Assembly (NCBI GenBank): GCA_964355005.1
Contig: CAYHBX010000038.1
Coordinates: forward strand, 1 to 8,349
Origin: JAUSKF01 sp964355005
Lineage (GTDB): Bacteria > Patescibacteriota > Minisyncoccia > UBA6257 > WO2-44-18
DNA: 8,349 nucleotides
Direction: 5' to 3'
Numbering within the stretch: position 1 is the first letter of the stretch; the number at the start of each line of letters is the position of its first letter. The notes below the pieces were generated by a model, which had not been told where the DNA came from, made no database searches, and saw only the letters and a program-made list of their open reading frames with translations. Below are positions 1 to 5,219 of this stretch, one piece after another. Position numbers and translations under genes: made by a program.

Positions 1-576
1 GGCAAGGGACAATATGGACATGTTTGGCTGAAATTGGAGCCAATGGAACGTGGTAAGGGTTTTGAATTCGTGGACGCCATCAAGGGAGGCACTGTTCCGA
101 AAGAATTCATCAAGCCGACCGAAAAAGGAGTTGAGGAGGCAATGGCCCGCGGTGTCGTGGCCGGTTACCCGATGATAGATGTGATGGTTACGCTTTACGA
201 CGGTTCTTTCCATGAAGTTGACTCTTCCGAAGCGGCTTTCAAAATCGCCGGTTCAATGGCGTTTCAGGAAGGCGCGAAACGAGCCAAGCCGATCGTGCTT
301 GAGCCGATAATGAAGATCCAAGTGCTGGCTCCGGCAAATTATTTAGGTGATGTTACCGGCGACTTAAGTTCCAAGCGCGGGCAGATCGAAGAAATGACCG
401 ACCGTTTGGGCGGAATTAAGGTGGTGGACGCGAAAGTTCCGCTGTCGGAAATGTTTGGTTACGCGACCAAATTACGTTCAATGACGCAGGGCCGCGGTAA
501 TTTCACGATGGAATTCAGCTCGTACGAAGAAGCGCCCGCGAACGTGGTGGCGCAGATCAAAGAGGGGAAGAAGTAG
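1..576 (+). CDS. fusA: Elongation factor G, C-terminal part (5' end outside window)
   Basis: EF-G is the GTPase that drives translocation of tRNA and mRNA on the ribosome. Only the last 191 codons are here; the frame is open from base 1, so the gene begins upstream and the ATG at 43 and TTG at 34 are internal. The visible part covers most of domain IV and all of domain V. It opens with GKGQYGHVWLKLEP, which matches the family's domain IV motif. GSFHEVDSSE follows and contains the histidine equivalent to E. coli H583 at the domain IV tip that enters the decoding site. Domain V carries LEPIMKIQV, GDLSSKRGQI and PLSEMFGYATKLRSMTQGRG, all family hallmarks. It ends in TAG, 113 nt before tuf, the usual str-operon order. 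The G domain lies outside the window, so GTPase integrity cannot be judged. Nothing looks degenerate. Confidence 0.97.
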   Translation, partial: GKGQYGHVWLKLEPMERGKGFEFVDAIKGGTVPKEFIKPTEKGVEEAMARGVVAGYPMIDVMVTLYDGSFHEVDSSEAAFKIAGSMAFQEGAKRAKPIVLEPIMKIQVLAPANYLGDVTGDLSSKRGQIEEMTDRLGGIKVVDAKVPLSEMFGYATKLRSMTQGRGNFTMEFSSYEEAPANVVAQIKEGKK

Positions 577-602
577 CCTTTCTATAGTTGATTAGGCGGG
601 GC

Positions 603-632
603 TTGACACAAGATTGGAGTTTCATATAGAAT
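603..632 (+). promoter_or_regulatory. Candidate sigma70-type promoter for tuf
   Basis: TTGACA at 603-608 is a perfect -35 match. TAGAAT at 627-632 is a 5/6 match to TATAAT with an 18-nt spacer. The alternative TATAGA at 625-630 gives a 16-nt spacer. It lies in the 113-nt fusA-tuf gap and would leave an AT-rich leader of about 50 nt before the tuf ATG. A separate promoter would let EF-Tu be made in excess over EF-G, as is usual in bacteria. I see no terminator after fusA, so read-through from upstream is also likely. The call rests on consensus match and position only. Confidence 0.6.
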
Positions 633-689
633 ATTTAGTATTATTGTTTATAAATAAAGTCGTTCAAAATCATTAAATAAAATAATAAA

Positions 690-1892
690 ATGGCAGAAAA
701 AGAAAAGTATGCGAGGACTAAGCCTCACGTAAACGTCGGAACCATTGGTCACATCGATCACGGGAAAACTTCTTTGAGCGCGGCTTTGACGCACGTCTTG
801 TCCCTTAAGGGTCTGGCTAAGGAAAAGGCCTACGCGGATATCGCTAAGGGTGGTGTTGTTCGTGACGCGAGTAAAATCCTGACCGTTGCCGTTTCTCACT
901 TGGAATACGAGAGCGAAAAGCGCCACTATGCTCACATCGACTGTCCCGGACACGCCGACTACATTAAAAACATGATCACGGGTGCCGCCCAGATGGACGG
1001 CGCGATCCTGGTGGTTTCCGCGGTTGACGGTCCGATGCCTCAAACTCGTGAGCACATTCTATTGGCTCGTCAGGTAGGCGTTCCGGCGCTTGTTGTATTT
1101 ATCAATAAGGTTGACCTGGTTGACGATAAAGAAATGGTTGACTTGGTTGAAGCCGAGATCCGTGAACTTTTGAAGAAATACGAATACCCAGGTGATACCA
1201 CTCCGGTTATCCGCGGTTCCGCGATGAAAGCTTTGCAGGCGAAATCTGTCGATGACGAGGGAGCGAAATCCATTTTGGAATTAGTCAAAGCTTTGGATGA
1301 ATTCATTCCGGAGCCGGTTCGCGACATCCAGAAACCTTTCCTGCTTCCTATTGAAGATATCTTCTCTATTGAAGGCCGTGGCACTGTGGTTACCGGAAAG
1401 ATTGAGCGCGGTATCGTCAAACTTAACGAAGAAGTTGAAATTATCGGTTTGAAGGCGACCGCTAAAACCGTTGTTACTGGTATTGAAATGTTCAATAAGT
1501 TGATGGATGAGGGTCGGGCCGGAGATAACGTAGGTTTACTTCTCCGTGGCACCAAAAAAGAGGATGTTGAGCGCGGCCAGGTCATTGCTAAGCCGGGTTC
1601 CGTTACTCCTCATACCGAATTTGATGCCGAAGTTTACATCTTGAGCAAAGAGGAAGGCGGTCGTCATACTCCGTTCTTCAAAGGTTATAAGCCTCAATTC
1701 TATATCCGCACCACCGATGTTACCGGTGAGGTAACTTTGCCGGAGGGAATGGAAATGGTTATGCCGGGTGACACCGTGAAGATCGGCGTCAAGCTGATCG
1801 CTCCGGTTGCTTTGGAAGACAAACAGCGCTTTGCTATCCGCGAGGGCGGCAAGACCGTGGGAGCTGGTGTCGTGCTGAAGATAACTAAATAA
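690..1892 (+). CDS. tuf: Elongation factor Tu
   Basis: EF-Tu is the GTPase that carries aminoacyl-tRNA to the ribosomal A site. The length of 400 residues is close to the family's usual 394-400. G-domain motifs are visible: P-loop GHIDHGKT (residues 20-27, Ile where Val is usual), DCPGH (84-88, with catalytic His88), NKVD (139-142) and GSAMK (176-180). Domains 2 and 3 are standard, for example GRGTVVTGKIERG, GGRHTPFFKGYKPQFY and the C-terminal RFAIREGGKTVGAGVV. The odd part is switch I. The near-universal PEExxRGITI is replaced by GGVVRDASKILTV (54-66), about two residues longer than in E. coli. The Mg-coordinating threonine appears retained as Thr65. The ATG at 690 gives the standard N-terminus ending in RTKPHVNVGTIGH. 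There is no Shine-Dalgarno; the leader is a run of A and T. It has its own likely promoter at 603-632. Confidence 0.98.
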   Translation: MAEKEKYARTKPHVNVGTIGHIDHGKTSLSAALTHVLSLKGLAKEKAYADIAKGGVVRDASKILTVAVSHLEYESEKRHYAHIDCPGHADYIKNMITGAAQMDGAILVVSAVDGPMPQTREHILLARQVGVPALVVFINKVDLVDDKEMVDLVEAEIRELLKKYEYPGDTTPVIRGSAMKALQAKSVDDEGAKSILELVKALDEFIPEPVRDIQKPFLLPIEDIFSIEGRGTVVTGKIERGIVKLNEEVEIIGLKATAKTVVTGIEMFNKLMDEGRAGDNVGLLLRGTKKEDVERGQVIAKPGSVTPHTEFDAEVYILSKEEGGRHTPFFKGYKPQFYIRTTDVTGEVTLPEGMEMVMPGDTVKIGVKLIAPVALEDKQRFAIREGGKTVGAGVVLKITK

Positions 1893-1899
1893 AACTTTT

Positions 1900-1974
1900 C
1901 TAATATACAAATCAAGCACTAATATACAAATATACGAATCAGGGATTAGTATATTCGCGCTAAATTCGTATATT
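1900..1974 (+). repeat. AT-rich direct and inverted repeats between tuf and rpsJ
   Basis: CTAATATACAAAT occurs at 1900-1912 and again at 1919-1931, a 13-bp direct repeat with a 19-bp period. AATATACGAAT (1929-1939) and ATTCGTATATT (1964-1974) are perfect 11-bp inverted repeats with a 24-nt loop. No T-run follows the inverted repeat, so it does not look like an intrinsic terminator. It could be a weak mRNA structure, a protein site, or neutral intergenic repeat of the kind seen in the other gaps of this window. Its function is unknown. Confidence 0.6.
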
Positions 1975-1989
1975 GGTGAAGTTTAAAAT

Positions 1990-2322
1990 ATGGCTAAACA
2001 AAAAAAGAAGGAGGAAGTTGAAAAATTGCGGCTTCGCATCAAGGCTTATGACAGCAAGCTGATCGACAATTCTGCTAAGCAGATCGTTGATACGGCTAAG
2101 CGTCTTGACGCTGAAGTTGTCGGTCCGGTTCCGCTCCCGACCGAGATCAAGAAATACACCGTGAACCGGTCAACTTTCATTGACAAAAATTCCCGGGAAC
2201 AGTTTGAATTGCGGATCCACAAGCGCTTGATAGACATTTTGAATCCGAGTCAGGCGATCATCTCCGCTCTTTCTCAATTGAATCTTCCTTCCGGAGTAGA
2301 CATCGAGATAAAGATGGGCTAA
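1990..2322 (+). CDS. rpsJ: 30S ribosomal protein S10
   Basis: S10 is a small-subunit head protein that also acts as NusE in transcription antitermination. The protein is 110 residues, slightly longer than the usual 102-105 because of a lysine-rich start (AKQKKKEEVEK). Family sequence follows: LRLRIKAYDSKLIDNSAKQIVDTAKR, then GPVPLPTEIKKYTVNRSTFIDKNSREQFELRIHKRLIDI. This includes the long loop that penetrates the 30S head. The ATG at 1990 is supported by alignment. GGTGA at 1975-1979, 10 nt upstream, is the only partial Shine-Dalgarno-like string before any start in this window. rpsJ normally heads the S10 operon. Here it closes the str group, because a strong terminator begins 2 nt after its stop codon and rplC follows only after a 331-bp gap. 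Confidence 0.97.
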   Translation: MAKQKKKEEVEKLRLRIKAYDSKLIDNSAKQIVDTAKRLDAEVVGPVPLPTEIKKYTVNRSTFIDKNSREQFELRIHKRLIDILNPSQAIISALSQLNLPSGVDIEIKMG

Positions 2323-2324
2323 TT

Positions 2325-2361
2325 AATCAAAAAAACCGGGTAAAGCCCGGTTTTTTTGATT
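2325..2361 (+). terminator. Strong intrinsic terminator after rpsJ (bidirectional form)
   Basis: Arms at 2326-2340 and 2346-2360 are perfect 15-bp inverted repeats with a TAAAG loop; A2325 and T2361 add a 16th pair. The GC core CCGGG/CCCGG is followed by seven T (2351-2357) and preceded by seven A, so it could also work on the minus strand. It starts 2 nt after the rpsJ stop codon. It should end the fusA-tuf-rpsJ transcript and insulate it from rplC. Confidence 0.93.
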
Positions 2362-2368
2362 GCAAACA

Positions 2369-2396
2369 CTAAATTCTAAACCCTAAATCCTAAACT
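2369..2396 (+). repeat. Four tandem CTAAAYY heptamers
   Basis: CTAAATT, CTAAACC, CTAAATC and CTAAACT lie end to end, four exact-length 7-bp units varying only at the last two pyrimidines. They begin 8 nt after the rpsJ terminator. The unit resembles a CCCTAAA repeat but is far too short an array to be a telomere. Its function is unknown, and it parallels other short AT-rich arrays in the gaps of this window. Confidence 0.75.
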
Positions 2397-2402
2397 GGGA
2401 TG

Positions 2403-2558
2403 GGGGCTAGACCCCGCACCAAGCCGAGCAGTGCATCGTCTGCCCGCCTTCACAAAATCGACGCTGAGAGTTCGCAAGATCGGTTTTTAATATGAATATT
2501 CCAAGCTATTTCCGGACGATGGGAGGGTGTGCTACTCGATCTGGTGACGGGGCTAGAC
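2403..2558 (+). repeat. Segment with imperfect terminal inverted repeats between 10-bp direct repeats (MITE-like or structured RNA)
   Basis: GGGGCTAGAC occurs at 2403-2412 and 2549-2558. Between them, CACCAAGCCGAG (2417-2428) faces CTCGATCTGGTG (2535-2546), pairing at 9 of 12 positions plus one G-T. Further in, CATCGTC (2434-2440) pairs perfectly with GACGATG (2515-2521). The whole could fold as one long interrupted hairpin. The layout resembles a small non-autonomous element with a duplicated flank, or a structured RNA. No transposase or coding sequence is inside. Pairing was done by eye and the stem is imperfect, so the call is tentative. Confidence 0.35.
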
Positions 2559-2582
2559 ATATTAATTGAAATAGGATAGAAT
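2554..2582 (+). promoter_or_regulatory. Candidate promoter for the rplC-rplX operon
   Basis: TAGACA (2554-2559, 5/6 match to TTGACA) and TAGAAT (2577-2582, 5/6 match to TATAAT) are separated by the optimal 17 nt. Transcription would start near 2589 and give a leader of about 65 nt carrying the 2617-2644 hairpin. A promoter is needed here because the rpsJ terminator lies upstream and no other break precedes rplC. Its -35 is inside the second copy of the GGGGCTAGAC direct repeat. Confidence 0.6.
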
Positions 2583-2592
2583 TCTTCCTATT
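2570..2592. promoter_or_regulatory. Near-palindrome over the candidate -10 box (possible operator)
   Basis: AATAGGA (2570-2576) and TCCTATT (2586-2592) are perfect inverted repeats flanking the palindrome AGAATTCT (2578-2585), with one extra T at 2577. The 23-bp site covers the -10 and the expected transcription start, so a dimeric protein bound there would block RNA polymerase. It could equally form a hairpin in RNA started further upstream. No regulator can be named. Confidence 0.4.
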
Positions 2593-2616
2593 GTGTCTGC
2601 GTTGAAGATTCGTTCA

Positions 2617-2644
2617 TCCCACACATAACAAGTTATGTGTGGGA
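2617..2644 (+). promoter_or_regulatory. Perfect 13-bp hairpin in the rplC leader
   Basis: TCCCACACATAAC (2617-2629) and GTTATGTGTGGGA (2632-2644) are exact reverse complements separated by AA; the real loop is probably 4-6 nt after the closing pairs open. No T-run follows, so it is not a terminator. It ends 9 nt before the rplC ATG, within the footprint of an initiating ribosome, so folding should limit rplC translation. Ribosomal protein operons are often controlled by a product binding such a leader (L4 in the E. coli S10 operon), but the ligand here is unknown. Confidence 0.6.
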
Positions 2645-2653
2645 CAAGAAGCA

Positions 2654-3082
2654 ATGGAAAAATTAAAAGGAAAAAAAATGAAGATGACTCAAGTGTATTC
2701 CGGCGACAAGATCGTCCCGGTTACTCCGGTTAAAATAGAGACCGGTGATTTGTCATTGCTGAAAGTAGGCGAATTGGTGATGGGAAGCGGAATCATGAAG
2801 GGCCGCGGTTTTCAGGGCGTGGTCAAGCGGCACGGTTTTCACGGGGGACCAAAAACCCACGGTCAGAAAAATCGCCAGCGCGCTCCGGGTTCTATCGGAA
2901 ATACTACTCCTCAACGTGTCATTCCGGGACGCCGCATGGCCGGACACATGGGTACCACTCGGGCCACTATTAAAAATCTTACCATCGTAGATATTAAGAA
3001 CGAAGAAAAATTGATCCTGGTTAAGGGCGCTTTGCCGGGTAATAATGGCGACGCGGTTGAGCTGCGGATAAGAAATTCATAA
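2654..3082 (+). CDS. rplC: 50S ribosomal protein L3, unusually short form
   Basis: L3 is a large-subunit assembly protein whose loop reaches the peptidyl transferase centre. The ATG at 2654 is chosen over the GTG at 2639 because MEKLKGKKMKMTQVY aligns residue for residue with the family start, and the GTG lies inside the leader hairpin. The protein has 142 residues against about 205-210 usually. It runs from the N-terminal strand (VPVTPVKIE) almost directly to LLKVGELVMGSGIMKGRGFQG. About 60 residues of the beta-barrel region are therefore missing in frame. The centre-proximal part is kept: GFQGVVKRHGFHGG, KTHGQKNRQRAPGSIG and RRMAGHMGTTRATIKNL, then LILVKGALPG near the end. The reading frame is intact and the remaining sequence is conserved, so it is probably functional. 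It is the first gene of the downstream operon and has no Shine-Dalgarno. Confidence 0.95.
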   Translation: MEKLKGKKMKMTQVYSGDKIVPVTPVKIETGDLSLLKVGELVMGSGIMKGRGFQGVVKRHGFHGGPKTHGQKNRQRAPGSIGNTTPQRVIPGRRMAGHMGTTRATIKNLTIVDIKNEEKLILVKGALPGNNGDAVELRIRNS

Positions 3083-3089
3083 TAAAGAC

Positions 3090-3692
3090 ATGAAAGCTCA
3101 AATATATAACTTAAAAGGAGAATCCGTCGGTGAAATGGATCTGCCGGAGGGAATTTTTTCCGCTAAATGGAATCCTGATCTGGTGCATCAGGTTTTATTG
3201 GCGCAGGCGGCTAACCGGCGTTCTCCTTGGGCGCACGCGAAGAACCGGGCCGAAGTTCGCGGTGGCGGTATTAAACCTTGGAAGCAAAAACATACCGGCC
3301 GAGCCCGTCATGGTTCTATCCGTTCTCCAATCTGGAAAGGTGGCGGCGCCACGCATGGTCCAGTCAAAGAGAGGGATTTCTCTCAAAAAGTAAATAAAAA
3401 GATGGCCCGAACAGCCATTCACGCGGTTTTGTCCAAAAAGTTATTGGATGGCGAATTGAAAGTAGTGGAATCTCTGGAATTGGAGGCTCCTAAGACCAAA
3501 ATGTTGTTCAGCGCGGTTAAGAATTTTTTGCCGGCCTTGCTGATTGCCGCCAAAGAGAATAAAAATATCATCCGGGCTTCCAGTAACCTGGCCCGTGGCA
3601 AGAGCATCAACGGAGAACTTTTGAACGTGGAAGACCTTCTGCGTTATAAAAATGTGCTGCTGGATAAAAAAGCAGTAATGGAGATCAAATAA
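3090..3692 (+). CDS. rplD: 50S ribosomal protein L4
   Basis: L4 binds 23S rRNA, and its loop lines the exit tunnel constriction with L22. The protein has 200 residues, the normal length. The tunnel loop is clear in the stretch with RSPWAHAKNRAEVRGGGIKPW, QKHTGRARHGSIRSPIWKGGG and THGPVKERDF (about residues 45-98), followed by NKKMARTAIHAVLSKKL. In E. coli, L4 also represses its own operon through the leader RNA. If that holds here, the hairpin before rplC is the obvious candidate target, but that is inference. It starts 7 nt after the rplC stop with no Shine-Dalgarno. Confidence 0.97.
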   Translation: MKAQIYNLKGESVGEMDLPEGIFSAKWNPDLVHQVLLAQAANRRSPWAHAKNRAEVRGGGIKPWKQKHTGRARHGSIRSPIWKGGGATHGPVKERDFSQKVNKKMARTAIHAVLSKKLLDGELKVVESLELEAPKTKMLFSAVKNFLPALLIAAKENKNIIRASSNLARGKSINGELLNVEDLLRYKNVLLDKKAVMEIK

Positions 3693-3706
3693 AAATATCC
3701 AAAATC

Positions 3707-3994
3707 ATGACAGCGTTTAATAAATTTTTAATAAAGCATCCGGTGATAAGCGAGAAATCTACTATGCTAAGCGAGCAGGGGAAGTACATTTTTGTCGTTG
3801 AGGAATCCGCCAGCGCTCCGGAAATAAAAAAGGCGATTGAAGGTCTTTATAAAGTTAACGTGCTGAAGGTGAATTCGTTGAACAGCAAACCGAAACCGAA
3901 AAATTTTGGCCGTTTTCCTCATATGACCCAGGGCTATCGGAAGGCGATAGTAACTTTGAAAAAAGGACAAAAATTAGACATCCTGCCTAAGTAA
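3707..3994 (+). CDS. rplW: 50S ribosomal protein L23
   Basis: L23 sits at the tunnel exit and is the docking site for trigger factor and SRP. The protein has 95 residues, normal for the family. The opening KHPVISEKSTMLSEQGKYIFVV and the segment APEIKKAIEGLYKVNVLKVNSLNSKPKPK are characteristic, followed by GYRKAIVTLKKGQKLDI. The trigger factor-binding acidic residue of E. coli (Glu18 in its SEKA motif) aligns with the Glu in ISEKS. It lies 14 nt after rplD with an A-rich leader and no Shine-Dalgarno. Confidence 0.96.
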   Translation: MTAFNKFLIKHPVISEKSTMLSEQGKYIFVVEESASAPEIKKAIEGLYKVNVLKVNSLNSKPKPKNFGRFPHMTQGYRKAIVTLKKGQKLDILPK

Positions 3995-4007
3995 ATATTT
4001 CAAAAAT

Positions 4008-4841
4008 ATGAAAGTTTATAAACCAACATCACCATCTCGCCGGCAAATGACCGGTATTGAATATGGAAAAATTCTGACGACCGACAAACCGCACAAAGCG
4101 CTCACTCGTAAGATCAGAGAAAATTCCGGGCGGAATAACCGCGGCGTCATTACCGTTCGGCATCAGGGTGGTGGCAATAAAAAACTTTATCGCGAAGTGG
4201 ACTTTTTGCAGAATAAGATCGGCGTTCCGGGCCGAGTGGAGACCATAGAGTACGATCCGTATCGTAGCGGCTTTATAGCTTTGATCGTTTATAGAGATGG
4301 TGAGCGGCGTTATATTTTGGCTCCCAAAGACCTAAAAGTAGGGGATCCGATCATATCTTCCGAAACCGCTCCGTTCAAATTAGGCAACCGGACGAAGATC
4401 AAGAATATCCCGATTGGCTATTTTGTTTACAATGTTGAGATCCGCTCCGGAGGCGGCGGGAAACTGGCCCGCTCGGCCGGTGCTTATGCCGAAGTTTTGG
4501 CCCACGAAGGAGGTCTGACTGACCTTCGTATGTCATCTAAAGAGATCCGCAAGGTTTCTTCCGAGGCGTGGGCTTCAATTGGACAAGTTTCAAATCCTGA
4601 TTATAATTTGGTGAACATCGGAAAAGCCGGTCGTTCCCGTTGGTTGGGTATTCGCCCGACTGTTCGTGGTTCCGCCATGAACCCCGTTGATCACCCGTAT
4701 GGTGGAGGTGAAGGCGCTCAGCCGAGAGGAACCAAGCGCCCGAAAACTATCTGGGGTAAGGTTACCGGAGGCCACAAGACTCGTCATCCAAAAAAGTGGT
4801 CGGGTAAGTGGATAATGCAACGCCGCCCGAAGGTCAGATAA
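4008..4841 (+). CDS. rplB: 50S ribosomal protein L2
   Basis: L2 is one of the most conserved ribosomal proteins. It is needed for subunit association and peptidyl transferase activity, and bridges the 50S to the 30S. The length of 277 residues is normal. Visible are SGRNNRGVITVRHQGGGNKKLYR (about 40-62), the OB/SH3 core with EYDPYRSGFIALI, GNRTKIKNIPIGYFVYNVE, and the C-terminal MNPVDHPYGGGEG (224-236). The functionally important His229 of E. coli falls at residue 229 here, while the second histidine of the usual DHPH is Tyr231. The C-terminus GTKRPKTIWGK is typical of the family. It starts 13 nt after rplW. Confidence 0.97.
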   Translation: MKVYKPTSPSRRQMTGIEYGKILTTDKPHKALTRKIRENSGRNNRGVITVRHQGGGNKKLYREVDFLQNKIGVPGRVETIEYDPYRSGFIALIVYRDGERRYILAPKDLKVGDPIISSETAPFKLGNRTKIKNIPIGYFVYNVEIRSGGGGKLARSAGAYAEVLAHEGGLTDLRMSSKEIRKVSSEAWASIGQVSNPDYNLVNIGKAGRSRWLGIRPTVRGSAMNPVDHPYGGGEGAQPRGTKRPKTIWGKVTGGHKTRHPKKWSGKWIMQRRPKVR

Positions 4842-4850
4842 CGTTGCAAT

Positions 4851-4874
4851 GTTTAAACGTTTAAATATTTAAAT
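4851..4874 (+). repeat. Three tandem 8-bp NTTTAAAN units before rpsS
   Basis: GTTTAAAC, GTTTAAAT and ATTTAAAT lie end to end and fill most of the 34-nt rplB-rpsS gap, ending 1 nt before the rpsS ATG. Each unit is a palindrome or near-palindrome around TTTAAA. The same GTTTAAA core is repeated before rplN and occurs once before rpsJ. The function is unknown; it could simply provide an unstructured AT-rich initiation region. Confidence 0.65.
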
Positions 4875-4875
4875 T

Positions 4876-5217
4876 ATGTCACGATCAACCAAAAAAGGAC
4901 CATTTGTTTATCCCAAACTGCTTAAAAAAGTAGCGGCTTTGAAGCCGGGTACAAAAGCGGTTATTAAAACTTGGTCTAGGGATTCGGAGATCGCCCCGGA
5001 AATGGTTGGTTATACTTTTGGCGTGCATAACGGTAAGAACTTCATTGAAGTTTTCGTGAAGGAGGAAATGGTTGGACACCGGTTAGGGGAATTTTCGCCT
5101 ACCCGCAAATTTACCAAACACGGCGGTAAAATGCAGCGCGAATTGGAGATCGCCCAACAGGCAGCCGAAACCGCTAAAGCTCAAGCCGCTAAAACCGCGG
5201 AAGCGCCTAAAAAATAA
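4876..5217 (+). CDS. rpsS: 30S ribosomal protein S19 with an alanine-rich tail
   Basis: S19 forms part of the 30S head with S13 and contacts the A-site region. The core matches the family: MSRSTKKGPFVYPKLLKKV at the start, IKTWSRDSEIAPEMVGYTFGVHNGKNFIEVFV, then EEMVGHRLGEFSPTRKFTKHG. The protein has 113 residues against about 92. The extra is a C-terminal tail rich in Ala and Lys (from about residue 89), probably a flexible or helical extension on the subunit surface. Its role is unknown. The stop codon is 2 nt from the rplV ATG, so translational coupling is likely. Confidence 0.97.
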   Translation: MSRSTKKGPFVYPKLLKKVAALKPGTKAVIKTWSRDSEIAPEMVGYTFGVHNGKNFIEVFVKEEMVGHRLGEFSPTRKFTKHGGKMQRELEIAQQAAETAKAQAAKTAEAPKK

Positions 5218-5219
5218 AT

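Larger units (their letters stand above)
2323..2653 (+). other. 331-bp non-coding gap between rpsJ and rplC
   Basis: No supportable gene is present on either strand; all frames are broken by stops. In order the gap holds the rpsJ terminator, a CTAAAYY heptamer array, a GGGG/CCCC palindrome, a roughly 135-bp segment with imperfect terminal inverted repeats between two copies of GGGGCTAGAC, a candidate promoter with a near-palindrome over its -10, and a perfect hairpin just before rplC. It is far longer than any other gap here, where downstream spacings are 2-34 nt. The part from 2397 to 2550 looks more GC-rich than the other intergenic gaps. It is therefore the likely regulatory start of the downstream operon and a possible site of a small insertion. 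Confidence 0.7.

Noticed and set aside
648..1055. Minus-strand open frame of 135 codons over the 5' part of tuf
   Set aside because: It is a complement shadow of the conserved EF-Tu gene and its translation resembles no family I know. The other minus-strand frames over tuf (1070-1585, 1536-1919) are rejected for the same reason.
1900..1974. Repeats between tuf and rpsJ as a CRISPR array or terminator
   Set aside because: Only two 13-bp direct copies with 6-bp spacing and no T-run after the inverted repeat; the architecture fits neither.
2369..2396. CCCTAAA-like repeats as a telomere or chromosome end
   Set aside because: There are only four degenerate units, in the middle of a continuous gene cluster.
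2420..2560. Short gene or known RNA (tRNA, 4.5S, tmRNA) in the rpsJ-rplC gap
   Set aside because: All frames are interrupted by stops within about 40 codons, and I see no tRNA arms, SRP tetraloop or tmRNA-like ends.
2639..2653. GTG at 2639 as the rplC start
   Set aside because: It adds five residues not matching L3 and lies inside the leader hairpin. The ATG at 2654 aligns exactly with the family N-terminus.
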